Positions 16,631 through 27,099 of a DNA stretch of 64,000 nt are shown here, in pieces. The translations under genes and the position numbers were made by a program. The first letter of the stretch is position 1. Each line of letters opens with the position of its first letter. Source of the DNA: Pseudorhodoferax sp. Leaf274 (GTDB lineage Bacteria > Pseudomonadota > Gammaproteobacteria > Burkholderiales > Burkholderiaceae_C); NCBI RefSeq assembly GCF_001422445.1, contig NZ_LMNA01000026.1, forward strand, positions 186,001 to 250,000. The letters are read 5' to 3'. Below the pieces are notes generated by a model that made no database searches, had not been told where the DNA came from, and was given only the letters and a program-made list of their open reading frames with translations.

Positions 16631-18664
16631 TCAGGGCTTGAACACGATGGCGCCGGTCACGCGGCCCAGGCCACTGTCGAAGCCGTACAGCAGCCCGGCC
16701 CGCGAGCTGCCCGCACCGCCGACCATGCCCCGCACAGCGGCACCATTGCCGAGCGCGCCGGTGCACAGCGAGGCGCACCCGTTGCCGGTGCTGGTGATGC
16801 TGGCGGCGCCCGCGAAACCGTAGGTGCCGGTCTGCAGCGCCGTGCCGCTCAGCGAGAAGGTCTGCCCACTCACCGGCACCGCCAGATCGAAGGTCGCAAA
16901 GCCCCCCACGATCGTAGGGAAAGTGACGCGCAAGCTGCCGCCGGCCATGTTCTCGGCGCCGGTCGCCAGCAGTTGGCCCTGTGCCGACGTGACGGTGGTG
17001 GCGGTCGACCCGAACGAATTGAACGACCGCACGACAGGCAGCGTGGGCGTACCGGCGAACGTGAAGTAGTGCAGTGCGCGCGCGCGCCCCTTGCCATCCC
17101 CGTCGTCGTCATCGTCGTCGTTCGATCCGAGGTTGCGCCGGCCATCGGTCCAGCGGCCCCATGCGATGTTGCCGTCCGAGTGCGTTTGCGCTGCCTGGCC
17201 GCCATGCAGCAACTTCTTGCCGGAGCCATCGCGCTCGCGCACCTCCTTGAGCTCTGTACCGCTGAACGTACGGTGGCCGACCGCCGTCAGCGCTTCCGTC
17301 GTGCCGTCGCGGTCGCTGCTCACGGCCATCACGGTGCCCTGGCCTGGCGGCAGCGGCTTTTCGACGATGGATCCGGGTGCCGGGCCGGGGCCGGGGCCGG
17401 GGCCGGGGCCGGGTGCCGGGGCCGGTGCCGGGGCCGGGGTAGGTGCCGGTGCCGGGGTAGGTGCCGGTGCCGGGGTAGGTGCCGGTGCCGGGGCCGGGAC
17501 GGGAGCCGGCGCTGGCGAAGCTCCTGGCGCTGGCGCTGGCGCTGGCACGGGCGTGGGTGCAGGTGCTGGAGTCGGACTCGGTGCAGGGGAAGCTCCAGGC
17601 GCTGGCGCTGGCGCTGGGGCTGGGGCTGGCGACCCCGGCGCAGGCGAAGGTGCTGGGGTCGGCGCAGGTGCCGGTGTCGGTGCAGGGACGGGGGCCGGCG
17701 CTGGCGCTGGCGAAGCTCCTGGCGCTGGTGCAGGCGCGGGCGCAGGCAGAGGTGCGGGTGCGGGCGCGGCAGGCGGATCGACCGGCACAGGTGCGGGCAC
17801 ACCAGGCGGCGGCGAGAAGCTGCCCGGCGGTTGCGCGACGACGGTGCCGGCATCCGGAACAGCATCGCCCGGCACCGGGGTGGCGAGGGTACGCAGATAG
17901 GTCTGCACCTGCTCGCCTGCCGTGCGCTCGGCCGCGGGGCCGGCCACGGCCACCACTGTGGCGCTGGCCGCCCCGGCGTTGGTATCCGCAGCCGCAGCCG
18001 CTTCGGCCGGGGCAGGCGCGGCCGCGCTGGTGCTGGCCGGCACCACGGTGGAGACCAGCCTGGAGATGACGGGCTGCGCGCTCCGGCTGGCGGCGAACGC
18101 CGACATGCCGCGTGCGACATCGTTGCAGCCGGTGTCGTTGCACAGCGCGATCCGGCCACCGATGACGTTGACCGTGAGGCCCTCGCGCAGCACCGCCGTG
18201 TACTCCGTGCCACGGATGCCGATCAGTCCGGCCGGCGTTTCCAGCCGGTAGTCGTCGGGACGTGCCTTGCCGATGAAGCCGCTGACCGTGCGCAATCCGC
18301 CCTTGACCAGGCTCATGAAGCCCTTGGCACCGGTACTGCTCCCCTCGGCACCCAGGTGGTAGGCGTCCAGCCGCAGGACCGAATCGGGTTGCAGCGCGAT
18401 CATGGCGCCGTCGACCATGCGCAGCTGCACGCCCGCCTTGCCGGTCTCGATGGTGTCTCCGGACGCGACCGCCATCCCCGCCGCCGCCGGCCGCCGCTGC
18501 CCGCCCGGCTCGACGACGCTGGCCCCGGGAGAAGCGAAAAGGATCGTCGCAGAAGGTTTCGACTGGGCATGGACGAACCCTGCCGTTGCGATGGCCAGGC
18601 TGACCGTACTCAGTCGCACGCACCGCATCCAGGCGGTGGTGTCGGGGTGGCGTGGGTGTTTCAT
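16631..18664 (-). CDS. FecR-domain secreted protein with Pro-Ala linker and possible C-terminal barrel
   Basis: 677 residues from ATG 18664. Signal peptide ending VHAQ at ~34, then a FecR domain (~40-190; GDTIETGKAGVQLRMVDGAMIALQPDS, ETPAGLIGIRGTEYTA). Residues ~285-435 are an almost pure Pro-Ala linker. The C-terminal ~240 residues contain an acidic run (six Asp, ~517-522) and Gly-rich alternating strands ending GLLYGFDSGLGRVTGAIVF, which resemble the barrel of TbpB-like SLAM substrates. That assignment is tentative. There is no lipobox, no Fe-citrate sigma factor and no TonB receptor, so it is not a classical FecR anti-sigma factor. It sits between a SLAM-type gene and a cyclase in one operon and may be the exported cargo or a surface sensor. 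Confidence 0.82.
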   Translation of the reverse strand: MKHPRHPDTTAWMRCVRLSTVSLAIATAGFVHAQSKPSATILFASPGASVVEPGGQRRPAAAGMAVASGDTIETGKAGVQLRMVDGAMIALQPDSVLRLDAYHLGAEGSSTGAKGFMSLVKGGLRTVSGFIGKARPDDYRLETPAGLIGIRGTEYTAVLREGLTVNVIGGRIALCNDTGCNDVARGMSAFAASRSAQPVISRLVSTVVPASTSAAAPAPAEAAAAADTNAGAASATVVAVAGPAAERTAGEQVQTYLRTLATPVPGDAVPDAGTVVAQPPGSFSPPPGVPAPVPVDPPAAPAPAPLPAPAPAPAPGASPAPAPAPVPAPTPAPAPTPAPSPAPGSPAPAPAPAPAPGASPAPSPTPAPAPTPVPAPAPAPGASPAPAPVPAPAPAPTPAPAPTPAPAPTPAPAPAPAPGPGPGPGPGPAPGSIVEKPLPPGQGTVMAVSSDRDGTTEALTAVGHRTFSGTELKEVRERDGSGKKLLHGGQAAQTHSDGNIAWGRWTDGRRNLGSNDDDDDDGDGKGRARALHYFTFAGTPTLPVVRSFNSFGSTATTVTSAQGQLLATGAENMAGGSLRVTFPTIVGGFATFDLAVPVSGQTFSLSGTALQTGTYGFAGAASITSTGNGCASLCTGALGNGAAVRGMVGGAGSSRAGLLYGFDSGLGRVTGAIVFKP
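17370..17790 (-). repeat. Pro-Ala coding minisatellite in the FecR gene
   Basis: About 420 bp of GC-rich, low-complexity DNA encoding (Ala-Pro)n and (Gly-Pro)n with scattered Thr, Val and Ser. It includes three exact tandem copies of an 18-bp unit (GGGGTAGGTGCCGGTGCC, 17436-17489) and six-base GGGGCC runs at 17385-17412. It is a likely site of slipped-strand length change, in-frame in units of six or 18 bases. Confidence 0.85.
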
Positions 18665-18711
18665 GCGGATGGATGCGTTGGCGTGCGCGGACGCGTGGGC
18701 GGCACGCGGCT

Positions 18712-20070
18712 TCAGTTGAACTCTCGGCGAACGGCGACCTGCCAGATGACACGCCGGTAGTCGTAAAGCACGACGTTCGACTCGGCGCGTGCGAACGACA
18801 GCTGCGGCGAGATGCGCCACTGCGGTGCCGGCGTGAAATGCACGCCCGCCGTGGCGTCGAACTGCCGGTCCTCGCGGCTGGCATCGAAGAACGGCTCGGT
18901 GCCGCCATAGCGGCGCCGCTCGTACTGCAGCGCGGCGAACGCCACGGTGCGGGGGCCCGCCGTGGCTTCGGCGCCCAGGCGCACGCCCAGCGCGCGGTGG
19001 CCGTAGTTGTCCACGCCGCTGCTGCGCGTCTTCTCCTCGGCGCGGTAGACGCTGCCGTACGCCACCTGTTGCCCATCGTTGAAAGCCCGCGCGTAGCCCG
19101 CGCCGAAGACGGTGCGGTCGGCGTTGCGCGCGCTGTCCTGCGCATAGTCCAGGCGGCTGTACTGCGTGAAGACGCTCAGCTGCGATTGCTTGTCCAGCGT
19201 GTACTGCCACTGCGCGGTCAGGCCGGCCGCCCGGCGGTAGCGCTGTTGGTCGATGTCGTACTGCGTCGCCTGCACAGCGGCGGAAAACCGGCTCGGTCCC
19301 GTGGTGTAGGCGGCACCCACGCTGCCGTCCAGGCTGCGGTTGTCCTGCGCGTCGGCATGGCGGTGCGCGTTGTTGCGCGCGTTGACGGATGCCTCCAGTT
19401 CCCAGGAGGGCGTGAGCGGCAGCCGCAGGCCCACCCCCGCGCCCAGGCCGGCGAATGCATCGCCACGCTGGCGGTTCTCGCGGTCGAGGTTGAACACGAT
19501 GCCGCCGAACGCGGGCAAGGCGAACTGGCCCGCGGCGGTGGCGCTGTTGACATTGCTGTCGTGTCCGACGACGCCTTCCAGGTAGCCACGCCAGATGCCC
19601 GTTGTCGCCTCCATCGGCTCCATGTCGATGGCGCCCAACACGCGGTCGATGGCGGCGGCCGCCTCGGGCGGCATCTGACCGCGCCGCGCGGTGCGCAGTT
19701 CCGAACGCGCATTGGCCGGCTCGCCTGCAGCGAGATAGGCGCGGGCCAGTTCGGCACGGGCGAGGTTGTGGTCCGGATCGATGGCAACCACACGCTCCAG
19801 CGCAAAGATGGCGCGCGTGACGTGCCCGGCATCCAGCGCTGCGATGCCCAACAGGTAGCTGTAGCGCGGATCGACGGCGCGGGCGGGCTCAGCGGGCTCC
19901 AGCAATGCATAGGCCGCTTGCGGCTGGTTGGCCGCCATCAAGGCGCGCGCCTGGTCCAGCTGTGGGTCGGCCGGCTGCGCGGCAGCGCACAACGTGAGGA
20001 GCGCCAGGGTGGCGCAGACGGCCGCTCTGGGCAGGAACCTGGCGCGGGAGGGGGCAGTTCGGGTCGGCAA
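18712..20070 (-). CDS. TPR-barrel surface lipoprotein assembly modifier (SLAM/DUF560-type)
   Basis: 452 residues: signal peptide (~1-32, ending AAAQ), TPR-like helices (~37-150; AAYALLEPAEPAR, LGIAALDAGHVTRAIFALERVVAIDPDH), then a ~300-residue beta-barrel from ~155 that ends in Phe-Asn. The closing strands (FDASREDRQFDATAGVHF, ESNVVLYDYRRVIWQVAV) match the DUF560 barrel. SLAM proteins move specific surface proteins across the outer membrane and are usually encoded beside their cargo. The next gene, FecR-domain with a possible barrel, is the obvious candidate. TTG is the only start compatible with the signal peptide. It is first gene of the operon. Confidence 0.82.
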   Translation of the reverse strand: MPTRTAPSRARFLPRAAVCATLALLTLCAAAQPADPQLDQARALMAANQPQAAYALLEPAEPARAVDPRYSYLLGIAALDAGHVTRAIFALERVVAIDPDHNLARAELARAYLAAGEPANARSELRTARRGQMPPEAAAAIDRVLGAIDMEPMEATTGIWRGYLEGVVGHDSNVNSATAAGQFALPAFGGIVFNLDRENRQRGDAFAGLGAGVGLRLPLTPSWELEASVNARNNAHRHADAQDNRSLDGSVGAAYTTGPSRFSAAVQATQYDIDQQRYRRAAGLTAQWQYTLDKQSQLSVFTQYSRLDYAQDSARNADRTVFGAGYARAFNDGQQVAYGSVYRAEEKTRSSGVDNYGHRALGVRLGAEATAGPRTVAFAALQYERRRYGGTEPFFDASREDRQFDATAGVHFTPAPQWRISPQLSFARAESNVVLYDYRRVIWQVAVRREFN

Positions 20071-20300
20071 TGGATGGGTCCGGCTGTGAATCGCTGCGGC
20101 GCATTCTCTGGAACGAGAGCGCTCGAAGCACGCGATTCGTGCACGTTATCGACGTAAAACTGCAAATCTTTAGCTCAAAAAGCGATCCACTCCTGCGCTT
20201 CTCCGACGCTTTCACTGGATAAAAAATCAGGAAGGCGCAAGGCAGTTCCCTGTCGGCGCGGGCCTCCCGCCCGCCTGCGACGGTCCAGCCCTTGCGTCGA

Positions 20301-20325
20301 CGCTCGGCGCTCGTGGCGCCGAGCG
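20301..20325. terminator. Hairpin just after the D-aminoacylase stop
   Basis: Perfect 10-bp stem CGCTCGGCGC / GCGCCGAGCG with a five-base loop, directly downstream of the D-aminoacylase stop at 20327. No U-tract follows immediately, so it could act as a weak terminator or a 3'-end protecting structure. It separates the D-amino-acid cluster from the SLAM operon on the same strand. The rest of 20071-20300 is AT-richer near 20150-20230 and probably holds the SLAM operon promoter, but I cannot choose one convincingly. Confidence 0.5.
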
Positions 20326-20326
20326 G

Positions 20327-21790
20327 CTAAGCCACGCCGCGCGCCAGCATGCGCCCCTCGCGCGCCAGCACCTGCAGGGCGCCCTCGCGGTAGGCGCAGC
20401 GGCCGTTGACGTAGACCGCCACCACGCCCACGCTGGCCTGCTGCGGCGCGTCGTAGGTGGCCATGTCGGCGATGCGCGCGGGGTCGAACACCACCACGTC
20501 GGCCGCGTGGCCCGCGCGCAGCAGGCCGCGCCCGGCGAGGCGGAAGTTCCTGGCCGTCATGCCGGTCATCTTGTGCACGGCCTGCTCCAGCGTGAACAGG
20601 CCGCGGCCGCGCCAGTAGCGCGCGAACACGCGCGGGAAAGCGCCCCACAGCCGCGGGTGCGGGTGCCGGTCGTGCGGCAGGCCGTCGCTGCCGACCATGC
20701 TGCGCGGGTGGGCGATCACGCGCTCCACGTCGTCCTCGCGCATCTGGAAGTAGCAGGCGCCGCCGGGCATCAGCCGGCGCGCGGCGGTCTTCTGGTCCAC
20801 GCCCCACTCGGCGGCGATGTCGGCCAGCATGCGGCCCGTGCACTCGGGATGCTGGTCGCTCCAGGTCAGCATCACGTCGATCACGCCGTCGACCAGGTCT
20901 TCGCGCAGCACGGTGGAGCCGGCCACGTACGGGTAGACGTCCATGGCCACATCCTGCCGCTGGGCCAATCGGTCCACCAGCGGCAGCGTCTCGCGCGTGC
21001 GGCCCCATTGGGTGGGGCCGGCGCACTTGTGGTGCGAGAGCACGAGCGGCACGCCGGCATCGAACGCACAGTCGCCCGCCTCCACCATGGCTTCCAGGAT
21101 GCCCTGCATCTCGCTGCGCAGGTGCGTGGCGTAGACGCCGCCGTGGCGGGCGACGATCCGGGCCAGCGCGGTGACCTCGTCGGCCGGCGCCGCGAAGGCC
21201 TCCTCGTAGAACAGCCCGGACGACAGGCCCAGCGCGCCCTCGGCCATGGCGGCGTCCAGCAGCGCGGCCATGGTGGCGCGCTCCTGCGGCGTGGCGGCGC
21301 GCGTGAGGTCGTCCATGGCGGCGAAGCGCAGCGTGGTGTGGCCCACCAGCGCCGCCACGTTCAGCGCCGGCCGGACCGCTGCGACGGCCTCGCGGTAGGC
21401 GGCAAGCGAGGGGTAGCGGAACGAGTCGGCACCGAGCAGCGTGAGCGGCGGCCTGGCCTGCGCTGTGGCGTAGGGCGCCAGCGAGATGCCGCAATTGCCC
21501 GTGACCACGGTGGTGATGCCCTGCGAGAGCTTGGCCAGGTACTCCGGCGTGCGCAGCACGATGGCGTCGTCGTGCGTGTGGCAATCGATGAAGCCCGGCG
21601 CGATGGCCTGGCCACGGCAGTCCACCACCGCGACATCGGCGATGTCCAGGCCGTCTGGCAGGCGCCCGCGCAGGCCTTCGCCCAGCGCGGCGATGCGGCC
21701 GTCCACGAGCAGCAGGTCGCCGGTCCATGAGGGACCACCCGAGCCGTCGACGATGAGGCCTTGTTCCAGAAGAAACGCTTGTTCAGCCAC
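20327..21790 (-). CDS. D-aminoacylase (N-acyl-D-amino-acid deacylase)
   Basis: 487 residues of the amidohydrolase superfamily. Metal and active-site blocks are in place: FIDCHTHDD (~70), GNCGISLAP (~105), THLRSEM (~225), SHHKCAG (~255) and the D-aminoacylase-specific SDGLPHDRHPHPRLWG (~375). It removes acyl groups from N-acyl-D-amino acids, freeing D-amino acids in the cytoplasm. GTG 21790 is chosen because GGAGGAG lies seven bases upstream; this start overlaps the end of the RpiR gene by eight bases. The neighbouring PLP enzyme and peptide transporter point to D-amino-acid or peptidoglycan-fragment use. Confidence 0.92.
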   Translation of the reverse strand: MAEQAFLLEQGLIVDGSGGPSWTGDLLLVDGRIAALGEGLRGRLPDGLDIADVAVVDCRGQAIAPGFIDCHTHDDAIVLRTPEYLAKLSQGITTVVTGNCGISLAPYATAQARPPLTLLGADSFRYPSLAAYREAVAAVRPALNVAALVGHTTLRFAAMDDLTRAATPQERATMAALLDAAMAEGALGLSSGLFYEEAFAAPADEVTALARIVARHGGVYATHLRSEMQGILEAMVEAGDCAFDAGVPLVLSHHKCAGPTQWGRTRETLPLVDRLAQRQDVAMDVYPYVAGSTVLREDLVDGVIDVMLTWSDQHPECTGRMLADIAAEWGVDQKTAARRLMPGGACYFQMREDDVERVIAHPRSMVGSDGLPHDRHPHPRLWGAFPRVFARYWRGRGLFTLEQAVHKMTGMTARNFRLAGRGLLRAGHAADVVVFDPARIADMATYDAPQQASVGVVAVYVNGRCAYREGALQVLAREGRMLARGVA

Positions 21791-22688
21791 GTTGCACTCC
21801 TCCACCATCCCAGCTCTGCAGCGGATGGGTCCGCACGTCCACGCCATGGCGCTGCAGCGCCTCGCGCACGCCGCGCAGGCGGCGCACGGCCGGCTCGCCC
21901 ACGCGCTGCGCGATCAACACGGTCAGCACCTCGATCAGCGTCAGGTGCACCAGATAAGCATCGATGCCCACGTGCATGACCGCGTCGTCGGGCACGGTCA
22001 GGCCCAGCAGCCAGTCGGCCCGCGCGGCCAGCGCCGTGCCGGGCCGCGTGATGGCCACGACCTTGGCGCCTTGCGCGCGCGCGATGTCCACCGCGTCGAG
22101 CAGGCTGGGCATGCCGCCCACGTGCGTGATGGCGATGACCACGCCGCCGGCCTTCTGCGCGCCGGCCGCCACCTGCTGCAGGTGGTAGTCGGCCCAGGCC
22201 GTGGCCGACAGGCCCAGGCGGAACAGCCGCGCCTGCAGGTCCATGGCCATGAACCAGGAGGTGTTGCCGGCGCCGACGATGTCGATGTGGGTGGCGCCGG
22301 CAATGGCGTCCACGGCGGCCTGCAGCACTGCCATGTCGAGCTGGTTGCGCACGCCGGCCACCGAGGCCGCGGCGCTGCGCGCGATCTTGCCGACCACCTC
22401 GTCGGCGGCGTCGGCGATGTTCACGCGCCGGTGCAGCGGCGAGCCGCCCAGCGCGAGTTCCTGCGCCAGCGCGAGCTTGAACTCGCGCAGGCCGGCGAAG
22501 CCCAGGTCGCGGCAGGTGCGCATGATGGTGGGCACCGAGCTGCCGCTGCGCTCGGCCAGTTGCTCGAAGCTTTCTTCCAGCGTGCGGTCGGGGTCCTCGA
22601 GCATGGCCTGCAGGATGGCGCGGCGCGTGGCCGGCGCCGATTCGCGGGCCAGCGCGATGCGTTCGAGCAGGGAAGGCGTCGCAGTCAT
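21783..22688 (-). CDS. MurR/RpiR family regulator (HTH-SIS)
   Basis: 301 residues. An N-terminal HTH_6 domain (~5-80; RRAILQAMLEDPDR, LAERSGSSVPTIMRTCRDLGFAGLREFK) is followed by a SIS sugar-phosphate-type ligand domain (~125-260; HIDIVGAGNTSWFMAMDLQARL, GGVVIAITHVGGMPSLLDAVD). Regulators of this family in amino-acid clusters usually repress or activate the adjacent catabolic operon. ATG 22688 has a GGAGGG site ten bases upstream. Candidate binding sites (TGAAA-N5-TTTCA) occur in the divergent transporter/RidA control region at 29651-29749. Confidence 0.9.
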   Translation of the reverse strand: MTATPSLLERIALARESAPATRRAILQAMLEDPDRTLEESFEQLAERSGSSVPTIMRTCRDLGFAGLREFKLALAQELALGGSPLHRRVNIADAADEVVGKIARSAAASVAGVRNQLDMAVLQAAVDAIAGATHIDIVGAGNTSWFMAMDLQARLFRLGLSATAWADYHLQQVAAGAQKAGGVVIAITHVGGMPSLLDAVDIARAQGAKVVAITRPGTALAARADWLLGLTVPDDAVMHVGIDAYLVHLTLIEVLTVLIAQRVGEPAVRRLRGVREALQRHGVDVRTHPLQSWDGGGVQRG

Positions 22689-22752
22689 GAAAAGACCCTC
22701 CGTCCTGCGGACTGCGGGTGCGCGCACCTTGGGGACGGCCCGGCGGTGCGCA

Positions 22753-24027
22753 TCAGAAGTGCAGCGTGACGGCGTCCGTCACACGGTAGTCGTCTTCGAC
22801 GATGGGCATCCAGTGCCATTTGTCGAAGGTGGTGCAGGGGTGCGAGATGCCCAGGCCGATGCGCTCGCCGACCACGGGTGCGCTGGCCTCGTCGGCAGCG
22901 TCCCAGCGCAGGTAGGCGTGCTGGTCGTTGAGGGCCGAGATGGTCCAGCTCGCGGGGATGGACTGGGGCGCCAGCACGCCGCGCGGCGCACGTGCGAACG
23001 GGATCGGCATCTCCAGGTCGTAGGAGATGTCGCGCCGGCCGCAGGTCAGGATGGCCAGGCCGGGTTCGGGCCGCGACTGCACAGCCGCCCAGACCTCGAG
23101 CGCGGGCAACAGGGTTTCGGTGCAGCCGCAGCGCTCGGCCACCGAGGCCAGCAGGCGCTTGTAGTTGCCATGGTCGTGCGTGACGTAGCAGCCCGAGCGC
23201 AGCAGGCCGCGCACGGGCCGGCCCAGCGCAGGCGTGAGTCGGTCGGCCACGAGGTCGAAGATGGCCGAGCCACCGGCCGAGAGCAGCACCTCGTCGTTCT
23301 CGAACAGGGCCTCTTCGGCGCACAGCCTGGCGATGGCTTGCACGCGGGTCATGAGGGCGTCGGCGTAGGCAGCATCGTGGTCGCTGCGGCCGGTGGCGCC
23401 GCCGCCTTCGTAGCACTCGATGCCGGCCAGGCGCACTGCGGTGCTGGCCTTCAGTGCGCGGGCCAGCGTGGCGGCCTCGTCCTGCGTGCGGCAGCCCGTG
23501 CGGGCGCCGGGCACGCCGACCTCCAGCATGACCTCGAAGGGCTGGCTGCCCGGATGGGCGGCGAACCACTGTTCGATCAGCGCGAGCTGGGCCAGCGAAT
23601 CCACGAGGAAGACGACGCGCAGTCCTTCGTGCGCGGCCAGCAGCGCCTGGATGCCGGCCAGGTCGTCGTCGGTCACGACCTGGTTGGCGATCAGCGTGCG
23701 GCGTGCACCGGCCCCCACGCCCACGGCCAGCTGCGTGACGGTGGCGAAGGTCAGGCCCCAGGCGCCGGCAGCCAGCTGGCGCGAGAACAGTTCGGGCGAC
23801 ATGGTGGTCTTGCCGTGCGGCGCGAGTTCGATGCCGCGCTCGCGCACGAAGGCCTGCATCCAGGCCAGGTTGTGGGCGAGCGCGCTGCGCTTGATCACGG
23901 CCAGCGGCAGCGGCAGGCGGCCGTCCAGCACATGCCAGCCGGCCTGGCCGATGGCGCTGCGCGCGAGCGGCGGCGAGGTGCGGGGGAAGCCCTTGTAGCG
24001 GGTGTCGAGGATGGGTTCGGTGGTCAT
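22753..24027 (-). CDS. D-threonine-aldolase/D-serine-dehydratase-like PLP enzyme
   Basis: 424 residues of the fold-III alanine-racemase type. The PLP lysine is K73 in PHGKTTMSPEL. The C-terminal metal pair of the D-serine dehydratase-like domain is present as H396 and C398 (SHPCTTFDKW). This family includes D-threonine aldolases and D-serine or D-hydroxyamino-acid dehydratases, often annotated 'amino acid deaminase'. It would act on the D-amino acids released by the adjacent D-aminoacylase. A dehydratase reaction would make reactive enamines, which fits the nearby RidA gene. Exact substrate unknown. Its upstream region holds the large inverted-repeat element. Confidence 0.87.
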   Translation of the reverse strand: MTTEPILDTRYKGFPRTSPPLARSAIGQAGWHVLDGRLPLPLAVIKRSALAHNLAWMQAFVRERGIELAPHGKTTMSPELFSRQLAAGAWGLTFATVTQLAVGVGAGARRTLIANQVVTDDDLAGIQALLAAHEGLRVVFLVDSLAQLALIEQWFAAHPGSQPFEVMLEVGVPGARTGCRTQDEAATLARALKASTAVRLAGIECYEGGGATGRSDHDAAYADALMTRVQAIARLCAEEALFENDEVLLSAGGSAIFDLVADRLTPALGRPVRGLLRSGCYVTHDHGNYKRLLASVAERCGCTETLLPALEVWAAVQSRPEPGLAILTCGRRDISYDLEMPIPFARAPRGVLAPQSIPASWTISALNDQHAYLRWDAADEASAPVVGERIGLGISHPCTTFDKWHWMPIVEDDYRVTDAVTLHF

Positions 24028-24083
24028 GGTTCAATCATCGATACACGAGGTTGTGCGTGGGCCGAGGCCACCGGGCAGCCCCT

Positions 24084-24317
24084 TCCGCGAATGTCCCCCG
24101 CCAGGGCCGCAGGCGGCCCAGGCTCCTCCTTTATTTCGCTGCAGGGGCCACCCAGTAGCCTCGACCCTGGACACGTCGCGTCGTGCGGGGTCATGCGACG
24201 CGACGTTGATGGACCGCGTCGATGGCGTGCTCCACGCAGCGAAATAAAGGAGGAGGTCTTGCCCGCCTTGACGGCCCCAAGCCGGCAAGGCGGGCAAGGC
24301 CGGGGGACATTCGCGGA
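24084..24317. repeat. 234-bp element of nested inverted repeats (MITE/REP-like)
   Basis: Fills most of the 342-bp gap 24028-24369, inside an otherwise tight same-strand cluster. Perfect 17-bp terminal inverted repeats (24084-24100 and 24301-24317, GGGGGACATTCGCGGA type). Perfect 20-bp subterminal inverted repeats (24123-24142 and 24236-24255, core GAAATAAAGGAGGAG). Central 11-bp palindrome arms ACGTCGCGTCG / CGACGCGACGT (24173-24183, 24196-24206). Each half also has its own hairpin: 7-bp stem at 24104-24119 and 13-bp stem CTTGCCCGCCTTG at 24258-24270 pairing with 24286-24298. No credible gene lies inside. It looks like two diverged copies of one repeat unit placed head to head. Confidence 0.85.
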
Positions 24318-24369
24318 GTGGAGCGCACCGTCGGCGCGGTCGCGCGCCCAGCCCGAGCAAGCCCGCATC

Positions 24370-26262
<1,893 letters not shown>

Positions 26263-26264
26263 GG

Positions 26265-27098
26265 TCAGGCGGCCTTCTTCAACTTGGGATCGAGCATGTC
26301 GCGCACGCCGTCGCCCAGCAGTTGCAGCGAGAGTGCGGTCAGGATGATGGCCACGCCGGGGAACAGCACCACCCAGAACGCGCGGTCGGCGTACTGCTGG
26401 CTGCCCGCGACCATGGTGCCCCAGGTCGGGATCTCGGGCGGCACGCCCACCCCCAGGAACGACAGTCCGGCCTCGGCCAGGATCGCGTAGGCGAAGATGA
26501 ACGAGCCCTGCACGAGGATGGGCGAGAGCAGGTTCGGCAGCACGTGGTGCCACAGGATGTGCGGCGTGCGCGCGCCGATGGCGCGGGCCGCCTCGACGAA
26601 CAGCAGCTCGCGCACCACCAGCGTGGAGGCCCGCACCACACGCGCCACGCGCGGCGTGTAGACCAGCACCAGGGCCAGCACCACGTTGGCCAGCGACGCG
26701 CCGAGGATGGCCACGAGCGCGATGGCCAGCAGGATGTCGGGGAACGACATCATGGCGTCGACCACGCGCATGATGGGCGCGTCGAGCCGGCGGAAGAAGC
26801 CGGCGATCAGGCCCACGAGGGTGCCGAACACCACCGAGCCCACGGCCGTCAGCGCGGCGATGGACAGCGAGTAGCGCGCGCCATGCACCACGCGGGCATA
26901 GAGGTCGCGGCCCAGTTCGTCGGTGCCCAGCAGGTGCTCGGCACTCGGGGCCTTGAGGCGGTCGAGCACGGCCGTGTCGTTGGGGTCGGCGCTGGCGAAG
27001 ACCGAGGCGCCCAGGGCCAGCACCACGATGGCGGCCAGCACGATGGCCGACAGCAGCACGATGCGGCGGCGGAACAAGCGGGTGAGGACGGCTTTCAT
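26265..27098 (-). CDS. Peptide-type ABC transporter permease (DppC-like)
   Basis: 277 residues with an N-terminal helix (~12-32) and five further membrane segments. The N-terminal block [35 protein letters not shown], in shortened form, and the [21 protein letters not shown] coupling loop are typical of DppC/OppC. It forms the inner-membrane channel with the DppB-like partner. The start is 1 bp from the stop of that gene, indicating co-translation. Confidence 0.94.
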   Translation of the reverse strand: MKAVLTRLFRRRIVLLSAIVLAAIVVLALGASVFASADPNDTAVLDRLKAPSAEHLLGTDELGRDLYARVVHGARYSLSIAALTAVGSVVFGTLVGLIAGFFRRLDAPIMRVVDAMMSFPDILLAIALVAILGASLANVVLALVLVYTPRVARVVRASTLVVRELLFVEAARAIGARTPHILWHHVLPNLLSPILVQGSFIFAYAILAEAGLSFLGVGVPPEIPTWGTMVAGSQQYADRAFWVVLFPGVAIILTALSLQLLGDGVRDMLDPKLKKAA

Positions 27099-27099
27099 C

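Noticed and set aside
17370-17790. GC-rich tandem repeats considered as a CRISPR-like or regulatory array
   Set aside because: Units are 6-18 bp, in frame, and encode a Pro-Ala linker; there are no spacers.
16631-18664. FecR-domain protein as a classical iron-citrate anti-sigma factor
   Set aside because: It has a cleavable signal peptide and no transmembrane helix, and no FecI sigma factor or TonB receptor is nearby.
24031-24360. Minus-strand frames inside the inverted-repeat element
   Set aside because: Short, low-complexity, with no family match. They are explained by the repeat structure.
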